Below, one piece after another: positions 53,001-60,931 of a stretch of 64,000 bases of DNA. Position numbers and translations under genes: made by a program. Location: the NCBI RefSeq assembly GCF_003725735.1, contig NZ_RJTM01000029.1:124001-188000 (forward strand). Direction: 5' to 3'. The DNA is from Sinomicrobium pectinilyticum. Its GTDB lineage: Bacteria > Bacteroidota > Bacteroidia > Flavobacteriales > Flavobacteriaceae. The notes beneath the pieces are model-generated. The model did not search any database and was not told the origin of the DNA. It saw only the letters and a program-made list of their open reading frames with translations. Numbering within the stretch: the first letter of the stretch is position 1; each line of letters starts with the position of its first letter.

Positions 53001-53430
53001 CGGTGATATCGGGATCGAGCACTGCCATTTCCCAGGCAATACCGCCGCCCATTGAGCCCCCTATGAGCGCAAAAAGTTTTCCGACACCCAGTTTTTCCAG
53101 GCCGGTCAAAAATATCCTTGCCATGTCACGAGCTACAAAATCCTTGTAGTTGTCTATGACAAATCCGTCATAACCGTTCCCCGGCACGTTAAAGGCCAGG
53201 ATAGTGTAGATGGAAGTATCTATGCCCTTACCCTCCCCGATAAGGTCTTTCCACCAGCCCGTTTCTCCGGCAACATCCGAATTCCCGGTAAGGGCATGGT
53301 TGACCAGTATCACCGGAGCTTCTCCCAGCGTTTTTCCGAAAACCTGGTAAGATAGCGGGATACGTGGAATCTGCACACCGATCTCTGTGACAAAACCTGT
53401 AATTTCAAGCTGATTTAAATTGCTTTTCAA
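50026..53430 (-). CDS. trifunctional MetX - aspartate kinase - homoserine dehydrogenase fusion
   Basis: The protein has 1134 residues in three domains. Residues ~1-326 are a homoserine O-acetyltransferase-type alpha/beta hydrolase (catalytic Ser in LIGGSMGGGIAW, Asp in IIGVDSDLFF, His in SVHGHDAFLIEF). Residues 328-~765 form an aspartate kinase with VLKFGGKSLANGEG at the start, TTLGRNGSNYTASL, and ACT domains. Residues ~773-1134 are homoserine dehydrogenase (NIAIFGHGLVGGT). It thus supplies aspartyl phosphate, homoserine and an activated homoserine in one chain, missing only aspartate-semialdehyde dehydrogenase. A SAM riboswitch lies in its leader. Similar fusions are known in flavobacteria. 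Confidence 0.95.
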   Translation of the reverse strand: MKSNLNQLEITGFVTEIGVQIPRIPLSYQVFGKTLGEAPVILVNHALTGNSDVAGETGWWKDLIGEGKGIDTSIYTILAFNVPGNGYDGFVIDNYKDFVARDMARIFLTGLEKLGVGKLFALIGGSMGGGIAWEMAVLDPDITEHLIPIASDWKSTDWLIANCQVQEQFLVNSRQPVHDARMHAMLCYRTPESFKTRFNRTTNQELKVFNVESWLLHHGNKLQERFQLAAYKLMNQLLKTIDVTRGHKEHFNVLESINANIHIIGVDSDLFFTAEENRETHKQLAQAHDRVTYGEIHSVHGHDAFLIEFEQLEKLIGGIFQKGKNNRMKVLKFGGKSLANGEGITNALRIIEDKIEQGERITVVVSARGNATNELEEILEKAAKGENFTKQLEEFRTYQQAGFDYVDFSDEFTKLEKLFEGVNLLGDYSSKIKDQILSKGEVISAKLITEVLKYKGINAVFTDTRKLIKTDEKFGNAQPLEKLSKENVLGHFEKHNHNTVNIVTGFIGSNTKNETTTLGRNGSNYTASLIANFLDAEELQSYTHVDGIFTANPELVPDAQRIEQLSYNEANEMANFGATILHAKTIIPLIEKNIPLRILNTFNNDNKGTLITSEPNKEGIKSLSVLENVALLNLEGRGLLGKAGVDARIFRALGDSNISVSIISQGSSERGIGLVVDAENATRAIVELEKEFEKDFYSKDVNKISAVDDVSVISIVGQDLSTFHKPYNALIRNQVVPLLFNNTVTGKNVSLVVKKSALHKALNVIHGEIFGISKKINIAIFGHGLVGGTLIEQILSSAGSIEKRKNIRLNIFAVGNSRKVLLDKNGIGDNWREAIGNSDQSPGADAVISYAKTHHLENLIAIDNTASADFVENYIELINNGFDIVSSNKIANTLSYGFYKELRKTLDKNQKQYLYETNVGAGLPLIDTIKLLHLSGENITGIKGVFSGSLSYLFNTFSVEDRPFSEVLQEAIDKGFTEPDPREDLSGNDVGRKLLILARELDLRNEFEDIRIQNLIPETSGFREGKAADFLSRLKELDNTYTEIKTRQEPGHVLRYIGELSGDLQQDKGILEVKLVSVPEQSALGQVKGSDSIFEIYTESYGTRPLVIQGAGAGANVTARGVFGDILRLADRGE

Positions 53431-53521
53431 TGTAACCGTTTTTTGTTTGTATGCGATATGTTACCAGAAAAGCTATTACGGAAAGTAATTACCCTTTAGA
53501 CCGTGTCATGTGGTACACGGG

Positions 53522-53622
53522 GTTATCTTTCCCCGTATCCGGGGTAGAACGTAGCACCTTCTCCATGAGGGAGGGTTGCTAAGGCTTCACCGGGTCTATT
53601 CCCTCAGCCTTTCTTGATAACA
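53522..53622 (-). promoter_or_regulatory. SAM-I (S-box) riboswitch of the met operon
   Basis: On the minus strand the S-box core is seen in order. P1 is GTTATC/GATAAC at the ends (53622-53617 and 53527-53522). GTTATCAAGAAAGGCTGAGG begins the aptamer, P2 is AGGCT/AGCCT, and its kink-turn/pseudoknot region contains GACCCGGTGAAGCC. Then come the GCAACC strand, P3 (TCC...GGA), GGTGCTA and P4 CCCCG-GATA-CGGGG. A further hairpin CCGTGT/ACACGG (53501-53520) follows without a U-run, so control is more likely at translation or via an unclear terminator. The start codon of the fusion gene is 92 bases downstream. High SAM should lower expression. Confidence 0.9.
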
Positions 53623-53684
53623 TCTTAATTATTTTTCTGAACTTGTGTTTCCTCCCGTTATAAAAGAACGGGCGGAACAAGGCG

Positions 53685-53715
53685 CAAAGTAATGGAATAA
53701 TAATGAAACAGGCAA
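53685..53715 (-). promoter_or_regulatory. possible promoter of the SAM-riboswitch operon
   Basis: On the minus strand TTG (53715-53713), a 21-base spacer and TACTTTG (53691-53685) are close to the consensus but the -7 box lacks one T. It lies about 60 bases upstream of the aptamer. Confidence 0.4.
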
Positions 53716-53757
53716 TACTTTTGTATCAATTTTTGTATTTCGGAAAAAGAGACCGGA

Positions 53758-54732
53758 TCAAATGGTGCCGAGTATTTTGTCCATGATCCATGCCGTATGT
53801 ACTGCCGTTGAGCCGGTGGAAGGATGTATGGCTTGCCCTTCCAGGTGGTCCTTAATGTTTTTCACATGATACGCCTGTATGTTTTCCGGGTTGTCGATAA
53901 AGAGTTCCTGTATACCCTTATTATTACTCAGGATAACGGGAGCTTCGTCAAAGACCGAAAATGTGATTTTCCCTTTACTGCCCAGTATTTCCACCTTATC
54001 CTCGCGGGTATGACAGCCGAAATTCCAGCTTCCGGAGCCGGTAATGCCGTTGTTGTGCAACCAGCAGGCAGTTATGGCATCCTTTGCCGCATAAAGCCCC
54101 TGTTGATTGAGGCTTATACCATATACATCCCTGATCTCCCCGAGGAGGAAGGTAAAAAGGTCCAGGCCGTGGCTTGCCAGGTCATCAAAATAACCTCCGG
54201 AGGCTATGTGTACATCGGTACGCCAGTTGTATGCGCCGGAAAGGTCCTGGTCGTTCGGTGGTTTGCTGAGATGCCAGCTTATATGTCTTATATTGCCCGC
54301 CTCACCATTGTCCAGCCACGTTTTTATCCGGAGGAAACGGGGCAGGGAGCGTCGGTAATAGGCTACGAACAAGGGGACACCCGCTTCTTCAAAAGCCTCC
54401 TGAACAGCCAGGCAGTCCCGGTAGGAAGGGGCAAGGGGTTTTTCTATACAGCAGGGCTTGCCTGCTGCAGCTACCCGGAGCCCGTAATACTTATGTGTAT
54501 CGGGAGGTGTAGCGATGTAAACGGCATCAATTTCACTATCGTTGATAAGATCGTCCGCATCGGTGTAATACTTCTTTACCCGGTGCCTTTGGGCATAATC
54601 GCGAACCTTGTCTTCATTGCGCCGCATTACGGCCGCCAGTTCAAATCCATTGGTCTTCTGATAAGCAGGACCGCTCTTTTTTTCGGTGACATTGCCGCAT
54701 CCAATAATGCCCCAGCGAATGAATTTATGCAT
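53758..54732 (-). CDS. Gfo/Idh/MocA family oxidoreductase
   Basis: A 324-residue NAD(P)-dependent oxidoreductase. The N-terminal Rossmann domain has RWGIIGCGNVTEKKSGPAY and DAVYIATPPDTHKYYGL, followed by the signature Lys in CIEKPLAPSY. The C-terminal alpha/beta domain contains SGAYNWRTDVHIASGGYFDD and LASHGLDLFTFLLGE, with the Asp and His of the active site. Substrates are sugars or inositols; which one is unknown. It is transcribed on the same strand ahead of the met operon but is separated by its riboswitch and promoter, so it is likely independent. Confidence 0.9.
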   Translation of the reverse strand: MHKFIRWGIIGCGNVTEKKSGPAYQKTNGFELAAVMRRNEDKVRDYAQRHRVKKYYTDADDLINDSEIDAVYIATPPDTHKYYGLRVAAAGKPCCIEKPLAPSYRDCLAVQEAFEEAGVPLFVAYYRRSLPRFLRIKTWLDNGEAGNIRHISWHLSKPPNDQDLSGAYNWRTDVHIASGGYFDDLASHGLDLFTFLLGEIRDVYGISLNQQGLYAAKDAITACWLHNNGITGSGSWNFGCHTREDKVEILGSKGKITFSVFDEAPVILSNNKGIQELFIDNPENIQAYHVKNIKDHLEGQAIHPSTGSTAVHTAWIMDKILGTI

Positions 54733-54805
54733 TATATCTTCTTATTTTACTGTAAATTTTAGCCGCTGCTTTGCGCATCGCAGGATCAGTTTTCTCACCG
54801 TGCCT

Positions 54806-55069
54806 TTAGCTCTCATCCTTCTGTCCTGTTTTTTTCTTATCCCCTTTTTCTTCAGCAGGCCCTCTCATATGTATGATCAGTCCGTTGAGGAAATTTCGTA
54901 AGAACTGGTCGCCGCATTCCATATATTTCGGATGGTCCTCTCTGCGGAAGAGGGCGCCCAGTTCGGATTTGGATACATTGAAGTCCACCAGTTTCATAAT
55001 GTCAACAATGTCGTCGTTGGTTAGCTTCAGAGCTACCCGTAATTTTTTTAAAATGTCGTTATTGGTCAT
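54806..55069 (-). CDS. DUF1456 family protein (YehS-like)
   Basis: An 87-residue soluble protein holding one DUF1456 unit: NNDILKKLRVALKLTNDDIV, DFNVSKSELGALFRREDHPKY and CGDQFLRNFLNGLI. YehS of E. coli carries two such units; single-unit forms with a Lys-rich tail (GDKKKTGQK) are seen in Bacteroidota. Function unknown. It lies 27 bases downstream of the SulP-fusion gene's... opposite neighbour order: the SulP gene stops at 55097 after it on the map but is read on the same strand upstream, so co-transcription is possible. Confidence 0.85.
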   Translation of the reverse strand: MTNNDILKKLRVALKLTNDDIVDIMKLVDFNVSKSELGALFRREDHPKYMECGDQFLRNFLNGLIIHMRGPAEEKGDKKKTGQKDES

Positions 55070-55096
55070 GAGTTGTTGTTAAATATTTTAAAAGTA

Positions 55097-57355
55097 TTAT
55101 TTTCCTGATGAGACTTCTATGGTGAACAGTTCGGAAAACGTTACCGAAGCCGTTTTGCGATCAAAGAAAGCCGAAGCGATCCCCAGGTTTCCGGCTTCCA
55201 CCTGTTCCCTGATAAAAGGGTTATCACGCATTATTTTTTCCTTGGAAAATTCGAGATTAAACCGGGTAATGAGATTCGCGATATCTTCAGGATCTTTGTT
55301 TTTGAGATCTTCTTCACTGAATTTTTTTGAGACCAACGCATCCTCGATCAGTGGTTTTAAATAGGATTCCTTTCCTGCCTGATGGGCTTCGATAGCTTCT
55401 TTGACAAAGGAGTTTCCGGAATTTCCCATCAGGAGGATGAGTTTTGCACCCTGGTTACGGCAAGCTATTTCTATACTGCGGATAATAGGGACGCTCACCG
55501 CGTTTCCGGCTGACCTGATAGGTATCAGGTCGCCAATACCGGTATTGAGGAGCATGTTTAAAGGTTCTCTGAGGTCAATACAGTTTACCACTACGGCAAG
55601 CGGGCAAGTACTGAGGAAGTCGGTAAGTTCTTTGTTTCTCAGCCTTCGGGAGATGAGGTTGCCTTTAACATAACTTTTATTACCTTCTTTTAAATAAGTC
55701 AGAATTTCCCCGGGGGATGATTTTAATACGGCTTTTTCAAGGTTTTTACCCTCGAAATCGATTCCCTCACCTTTGTCATAACTTTCCTTCAGGCCTATTA
55801 TATTTACATCGATCTGGTGTTCCATGGCAAAAGTACTTTCGAAATCCCGGAGAATTTCTACTACATCCTGGTCTATATAGCTGGAAAAAGTAGCATCAAT
55901 AATCACCTTACTATTGTCGGGAACACTCCAAAGTGCATTTTTAATAGAAGCACGGTTAAGGAAGGAAACCTCGTTGGAAAGCTCGAGTTTAATAGCTTCG
56001 CCCTGTCTGAACCTGGTGTTTTCAATAAAGAACGGATTGTAATAATTGTTCCGTAAAAGAAAAAACACACTCAGCGCCGAGCCGATCAATACACCGATGA
56101 GCACATCTGTAAGCAAAATGGCAATAACGGTGGTGACAAACGGAAGGAACTGGCTCCAGCCCTTGGCATACATTTTCCGGAACAGGGAGACAGATGCCAG
56201 TTTATATCCTACTACTAATAATATGGCAGATAGGGAAGCCAGGGGAATGAGGTTGATAACGGAACTTATAAAAAGTACACTCAACAGCAAGAGGAGGCCA
56301 TGGAGTATGGTAACGAGTTTGGTCTGTCCCCCCGCTTCTATATTTACCGTACTACGCACGATAACCGAGGTAATGGCAATTCCGCCGATAAGGCCCGACA
56401 GGGTGTTGCCAATGCCCTGGGCTATAAGTTCCCTGTTCGGAGGTGTTTTTCGTTTGTGCGGATCTATATTATCCGTAGCTTCTATGTTCAGTAAAGTAGA
56501 CAGGGAGGCAATAATGGCAACGGTTGTGGCCGTAGTCCATATCTTGACATTGCCTATGGCACTGAGATCCGGGGTTGTAATAAGGGAGGAAAGATCGTCA
56601 ACTTTGGGAATACTTACGAGATGAATGCTGTCGAGGTATAACCCGGGAACAAGATATTTAAAAATAAAGTTCAGGACCACACCGAGGATAACCACGATCA
56701 GGGCGGGGGGAATCAGTTTGAAATTCTTTAGCGGTGTCTTTGCCCAGAAAAGCAATATAAAAAGAGAGACCAGGGTGAGAATAATGGAACCGGGGGTGAA
56801 GGACCTGAAAAAAAGGGTAACGATTTTCCAGGCATTGTTCAGGTAATCCTCCGAAAAACTTGAAAAACGGTCGTGGTCGAGTTCCATGCCTACGGCATAT
56901 TTAAGCTGCGAAAGGATAAGGATGATACCAATGGCGGCCAGCAGTCCTTTGATAATGCTGGTAGGGATATAATCGGCGATAAGACCGGCTTTCAGGATGC
57001 CGAAAAGTACTTGAAACAGACCTGCAATAACCAGCGCGGTCAGAAAAATATCAAACCCGCCCAGGTCCTGAATAGCAAGGAATACCACAGCCGAAACACT
57101 GGCGGCCGGTCCGCTGACACTGGTTCCGGATTTGCTTACGAGACCGATGACCAACCCGCCTATAACCCCGGAGATCAATCCCGAAATAAGAGGCGCCCCA
57201 CTGGCCAGCGCTATTCCCAGGCAAAGGGGAAGCGCCACGAGAAACAAGACAATACCGGCAGGAATATCTTTGTTCAGGCTGGAAAATAACGGGTTATGGA
57301 ATTCCTCCCGCCCTGGTCTGTTTACAAATTCTTTTAAATTAGGTAGTTTCCTCAA
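55097..57355 (-). CDS. SulP anion transporter - STAS - carbonic anhydrase-like fusion
   Basis: The protein has 752 residues. The SulP membrane domain (~15-430) includes DIPAGIVLFLVALPLCLGIA and GLISGVIGGLVIGLVSKSGT. A STAS domain (~455-530: LELSNEVSFLNRASIKNAL) follows. The C-terminal domain is beta-carbonic-anhydrase-like (~555-745). There the Cys592-x-Asp594-x-Arg596 motif (NCIDLREP) and RSAGNAVS are kept, but the His-x2-Cys zinc ligands appear as Asn645-Ser-Gly-Asn648 (MGNSGNS). SulP-CA fusions usually move bicarbonate or sulfate. Here catalysis by the last domain is doubtful; it may be regulatory. It is upstream of DUF1456 on the same strand with a 27-base gap. Confidence 0.9.
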   Translation of the reverse strand: MRKLPNLKEFVNRPGREEFHNPLFSSLNKDIPAGIVLFLVALPLCLGIALASGAPLISGLISGVIGGLVIGLVSKSGTSVSGPAASVSAVVFLAIQDLGGFDIFLTALVIAGLFQVLFGILKAGLIADYIPTSIIKGLLAAIGIILILSQLKYAVGMELDHDRFSSFSEDYLNNAWKIVTLFFRSFTPGSIILTLVSLFILLFWAKTPLKNFKLIPPALIVVILGVVLNFIFKYLVPGLYLDSIHLVSIPKVDDLSSLITTPDLSAIGNVKIWTTATTVAIIASLSTLLNIEATDNIDPHKRKTPPNRELIAQGIGNTLSGLIGGIAITSVIVRSTVNIEAGGQTKLVTILHGLLLLLSVLFISSVINLIPLASLSAILLVVGYKLASVSLFRKMYAKGWSQFLPFVTTVIAILLTDVLIGVLIGSALSVFFLLRNNYYNPFFIENTRFRQGEAIKLELSNEVSFLNRASIKNALWSVPDNSKVIIDATFSSYIDQDVVEILRDFESTFAMEHQIDVNIIGLKESYDKGEGIDFEGKNLEKAVLKSSPGEILTYLKEGNKSYVKGNLISRRLRNKELTDFLSTCPLAVVVNCIDLREPLNMLLNTGIGDLIPIRSAGNAVSVPIIRSIEIACRNQGAKLILLMGNSGNSFVKEAIEAHQAGKESYLKPLIEDALVSKKFSEEDLKNKDPEDIANLITRFNLEFSKEKIMRDNPFIREQVEAGNLGIASAFFDRKTASVTFSELFTIEVSSGK

Positions 57356-57612
57356 GTTAGTTTCTTTTCAGGTATAACGGGAAAATTTTTTGTCAATATA
57401 TCGTTTTTTTTGCGAATAATACATGCTACCTGTAAAGGAACTATATCTTTATTTTTAATTTTTACCGGGTTTGACCGCCATTGAAATTCGGTGAAAGTAT
57501 AATACTAAAACCCGGTAAATTTCAATTTGCTATAAATGAGTTGTTTAGCTTGTGTATTATTTGAAAATATTGTAAATTAACTTTTTCAATCACTTACCAA
57601 ATACTTTAAAAA

Positions 57613-58227
57613 ATGAAAACAAGAATTCTTACCCCGGTTTGTGCTGTTTTAATGGTTCTGGGAATCCAAAACCTTATCGTAGCACAGGAAAAGGAAGCAG
57701 CCTCTGTTTCCGATGATCCGCAGGCCGCCATGATGGAGGCCTGGAGTGCCTATCGTACTCCCGGCAACATGCACAAAATGCTCGCCATGGACGAAGGTGT
57801 ATGGAACGCCGACATTACCCATTGGGCGGATCCTTCCGCACCACCTCAAACAGCCGGGGGGACGGAGGTCTGTGAAATGGTTATGGGAGGACGCTACCTG
57901 AAAACATCCTTTGAAGGAGAATTTATGGGTGAATCCTTTAATGGCTTGGGTTTTACGGGATATGACAACGCAAAAAAAGAATTTTTCGCTACCTGGATGG
58001 ACGATATGGGCACCGGGATAATGATCATGCGGGGGGCTGTACCGGAAGATGGGAGTAATACTCTGGAAATGAAAGGTTCTATGGTGGACCCTATGACGGG
58101 GAATGATTTAAAGGTCAGGGAAGTGATCTCCCGGATCGATGAAAATACCCGTATGATGGAGATGTTCATGGAGCATGACGGGGCGGAGATGAAGACGATG
58201 GAAATAAAATACAGCCGGAAAAAATAG
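57613..58227 (+). CDS. DUF1579 family secreted protein
   Basis: A 204-residue protein with a Sec signal peptide (about 1-25, ending IVAQ). The mature part begins ...AMMEAWSAYRTPGNMHKMLA and shows DUF1579 marks: DEGVWNADITHWADPSAPPQ, GGRYLKTSFEGEFMGESFNG and GFTGYDNAKKEFFATWMDDM. It is a lipocalin-like beta barrel of unknown function. The next gene starts at the base after its stop codon, so the two are co-transcribed. Methionines are numerous (EMFMEHDGAEMKTMEI), but the reason is not clear. Confidence 0.88.
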   Translation: MKTRILTPVCAVLMVLGIQNLIVAQEKEAASVSDDPQAAMMEAWSAYRTPGNMHKMLAMDEGVWNADITHWADPSAPPQTAGGTEVCEMVMGGRYLKTSFEGEFMGESFNGLGFTGYDNAKKEFFATWMDDMGTGIMIMRGAVPEDGSNTLEMKGSMVDPMTGNDLKVREVISRIDENTRMMEMFMEHDGAEMKTMEIKYSRKK

Positions 58228-58710
58228 ATGTTGTTTCCGGATATTGTACTCGTTCTGGCCGGACTGGCCTCCGCATTGATGGCCGGACTTTTTTACGCCT
58301 TCAGCATTGCGGTAAACCGTGGCCTGGAGCGGTTGGGCGACAAGGAGTTTGTTGTGGCCATGCAGTCCATAAATTCCGCAATACTGAACCCGCTGTTTTT
58401 CCTGGCTTTTTTCGGTGCGCCGCTCTTATTGCTGCTGGCTACCGTTCTCCACGGTGAAGAAGGAGGTAAACAATTTGTTTTCCTGCTCACCGCTACCGCA
58501 CTGTATCTTATAGGGGTGTTTGGTGTTACGGTAGTAAAGAATGTTCCCATGAACGACAAACTGGCAAAACTCATCCCGGAAACAGCTTCGGAAGAAGAAA
58601 TTTCCGGGGCGAGGAGTGCTTTTGAAAAGCCCTGGCTGCGCTGGAACCATGTCCGTACCGTGGCTTCATGTGTAACCGTGATACTGGTTTTGATCACGGC
58701 TTTTTTCTGA
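58228..58710 (+). CDS. DUF1772 (anthrone oxygenase-like) membrane protein
   Basis: A 160-residue membrane protein with four helices (~5-27, 52-76, 83-103 and 140-159). DUF1772 marks are GLASALMAGLFYAFSIAVNR near the N-terminus, the NPLFFLAFFGAPLLLLLAT helix, VVKNVPMNDKL and the final WNHVRTVASCVTVILVL. Relatives include fungal anthrone oxygenases, but bacterial function is unknown. It starts directly after the DUF1579 stop. It is convergent with hemL at a distance of only 6 bases. Confidence 0.87.
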   Translation: MLFPDIVLVLAGLASALMAGLFYAFSIAVNRGLERLGDKEFVVAMQSINSAILNPLFFLAFFGAPLLLLLATVLHGEEGGKQFVFLLTATALYLIGVFGVTVVKNVPMNDKLAKLIPETASEEEISGARSAFEKPWLRWNHVRTVASCVTVILVLITAFF

Positions 58711-58716
58711 TTGTTT

Positions 58717-60003
58717 TTAAAGAGACATCGCGATCTTGTCCACAGCATTTATGGTAAAATCGAGGTCTTCATAGCTCAGGGCATCGTTGAGGAACCAACT
58801 TTCGAACGCGCTCGGTGGGAGGTGAATGCCTTCGTTCAGCATGCCGTGGAAGAACTTTTTAAAGCTGTCGTTGTTCCCGGTTGCCGAACTGGTGAAATCT
58901 TTTACTTCCTTGTCTGTAAAGTGTATGGATATCATAGAGCCCATCCGGTTGATGCGGTGGGTTATTCCATGTTTGGTCAGTACCCTGGCAATACCTTTGT
59001 GAAGGTACTCCGTTTTTTCTTCCAGGCTTTTGAATATCTCCGGGCTGTTGTTGAGTTCCGAGAGCATGGCCAGTCCTGCACTCATGGCAAGCGGATTACC
59101 GCTAAGGGTACCGGCCTGGTATACCGGGCCGAGCGGGGCCAGGTGGTTCATAATTTCATTTCGGGAGGCAAAAGCCCCTACGGGAAGCCCGCCACCTATA
59201 ACCTTACCGAAGGTAACTATATCGGCCTTTATATCAAAGACCTCCTGTGCCCCGCCACGGGCGAGACGGAAACCGGTCATTACTTCGTCAAAAATAAGCA
59301 GGGCGCCGTATTGGTCACAGAGGGACCTTAATCCTTGAAGAAAGCCTTCCGCGGGGAGGATGCATCCCATGTTTCCGGCAACCGGTTCTATGATGATGGC
59401 GGCAATTTCATTTTTATTGGCCTCAAACAGGGCCTTTACGGATTCCAGATCGTTGTACGTGGCCAATAAAGTGTCTTTGGCCGTTCCTTGTGTAACCCCC
59501 GGGCTATTGGGAGAACCGAACGTGACCGCACCACTTCCGGCCTGGATAAGGAAAGCGTCGGAGTGGCCGTGGTAACAACCGGAAAATTTGATGATCTTTT
59601 CCCTGTCCGTATATCCCCGGGCCAGCCGCACTGCACTCATGCAGGCTTCTGTGCCGCTGTTTACGAAACGTATCTTATCGATATTCGGGACCATAGAAAC
59701 CGCAAGCCGGGCAATTTCTGTTTCTGTTTCGGTAGGCATTCCGAAGGAAGTGCCTTTTTCCGCTTTTTCGGTGACCGCCCTGATCACAGGTTCATGTGCA
59801 TGCCCGAGGATCATAGGCCCCCAGGATGCGATATAGTCGATCAGCCGGTTACCATCCGCATCGTACAGGTAGGCACCCTTGGCCCGTTCGATGAAAACGG
59901 GGGTCCCTCCGACGGATTTAAAGGCTCTTACGGGCGAATTAACGCCCCCCGGTATATATTTTTCGGCTTCTGCAAATAATGCGCTGCTTCTTTGATATAT
60001 CAT
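58717..60003 (-). CDS. hemL: glutamate-1-semialdehyde 2,1-aminomutase
   Basis: A 428-residue class III PLP aminotransferase that makes 5-aminolevulinate for tetrapyrrole synthesis. Marks: [20 protein letters not shown] at the N-terminus, [50 protein letters not shown], the PLP Lys in [16 protein letters not shown], and [16 protein letters not shown]. Length matches. It lies 55 bases downstream of the glucosaminidase-LysM gene, with a perfect 18-base palindrome between them. It converges closely with the DUF1772 gene. Confidence 0.96.
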   Translation of the reverse strand: MIYQRSSALFAEAEKYIPGGVNSPVRAFKSVGGTPVFIERAKGAYLYDADGNRLIDYIASWGPMILGHAHEPVIRAVTEKAEKGTSFGMPTETETEIARLAVSMVPNIDKIRFVNSGTEACMSAVRLARGYTDREKIIKFSGCYHGHSDAFLIQAGSGAVTFGSPNSPGVTQGTAKDTLLATYNDLESVKALFEANKNEIAAIIIEPVAGNMGCILPAEGFLQGLRSLCDQYGALLIFDEVMTGFRLARGGAQEVFDIKADIVTFGKVIGGGLPVGAFASRNEIMNHLAPLGPVYQAGTLSGNPLAMSAGLAMLSELNNSPEIFKSLEEKTEYLHKGIARVLTKHGITHRINRMGSMISIHFTDKEVKDFTSSATGNNDSFKKFFHGMLNEGIHLPPSAFESWFLNDALSYEDLDFTINAVDKIAMSL

Positions 60004-60028
60004 ATTTTGTAATTTTTTTTTTGGATGA

Positions 60029-60046
60029 GCCGCACGGCCGTGCGGC
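60029..60046. repeat. perfect 18-base GC-rich palindrome between hemL and the GH73 gene
   Basis: GCCGCACGGCCGTGCGGC is its own reverse complement. On the minus strand it is followed by TCATCC and a run of A, not U, so it is not a standard intrinsic terminator for the GH73 gene. It could be an RNA hairpin stabilising an end, or a protein site ahead of hemL. Confidence 0.7.
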
Positions 60047-60058
60047 TTTACTGAAATA

Positions 60059-60871
60059 CTATCGTATTTTTAGTTCCTGTCCTACGGCAATATTGTTGTT
60101 TCTCAACCGGTTTGCTCTTTTAAGGGCCTCTACGGTAGTATTGTATCTTTTGGAAATAGAGTACAACGTATCGCCGCGACGAACAATATGCCTTGTGTCG
60201 TTATCCGAAACGACTCGTTCCCTTCTTCCCGAACTGCCAAGCACCTGCTCGTCATAGATATACAGCCGGTATTTATCTATAAGGCCAATGAGTTTTTGCG
60301 GATAACGGGGATCGGTGGCATACCCCGCTTTTCTCAGTCCTTTGGCCCATCCGTGATAGTCGTCTTTACGAAGGTCGAACAGGGAGGCGTACCTGCTCCT
60401 GCTGGTGAGGAAAAGAGAGTGGTCCCTGTATGAGGTCATGGGGTGATCGTACTTCCGGAAGCATTCCCCTTTTTCATCATCATCGTGATATTCCATGCCG
60501 CCGGACCAGCCGGTGTGGCATTTAATACCGAAGTGATTGTTGGTTTTCAGTGTCAGTTCTCCCATGCCCGATCCGCTTTCCAGTATACCCTGCGCCAGGG
60601 TAATACTCGCCGGGATACCGAATTCCCGCATTTCGTCCTGTGCAATGGAGGCGAATATTTCGATATATTCTTCGGTAGAACTTACTTTCATCCGGGTAAA
60701 GCCGGTGTTTTTGGTGTCATTCTCTTTTTTCACCGGTTCCGTCGGGGTTTTGGGTTCTACCCTTACCGTTTTGGTTTTGTCAGTATTTCGTTTCCTGGCC
60801 GCTTTTTTCTTGGAACCGCAGGAAGAGGCCACCAGCCCCAAAATGATAAGTGCAAATAATATTTTTCGCAT
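60059..60871 (-). CDS. glucosaminidase (GH73) - LysM lipoprotein, peptidoglycan hydrolase
   Basis: A 270-residue lipoprotein (lipobox VASSC, Cys18) with a Lys/Arg-rich linker. A GH73 glucosaminidase domain (~70-210) has [20 protein letters not shown] (catalytic Glu), [33 protein letters not shown] and [22 protein letters not shown]-terminal LysM domain follows (~226-269, [20 protein letters not shown]). It should cleave GlcNAc linkages in peptidoglycan at the cell envelope. Flavobacterial enzymes of this layout are annotated as mannosyl-glycoprotein endo-beta-N-acetylglucosaminidases. Confidence 0.92.
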   Translation of the reverse strand: MRKILFALIILGLVASSCGSKKKAARKRNTDKTKTVRVEPKTPTEPVKKENDTKNTGFTRMKVSSTEEYIEIFASIAQDEMREFGIPASITLAQGILESGSGMGELTLKTNNHFGIKCHTGWSGGMEYHDDDEKGECFRKYDHPMTSYRDHSLFLTSRSRYASLFDLRKDDYHGWAKGLRKAGYATDPRYPQKLIGLIDKYRLYIYDEQVLGSSGRRERVVSDNDTRHIVRRGDTLYSISKRYNTTVEALKRANRLRNNNIAVGQELKIR

Positions 60872-60931
60872 GCTTTTGTTGGTTAACTTATTGTCCTTTT
60901 AACACCAGGTGCAGGGTTATAGTATTGCCCC

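Noticed and set aside
60029-60046. GC-rich palindrome as intrinsic terminator of the GH73 gene
   Set aside because: On the minus strand it is followed by an A-run rather than a U-run.
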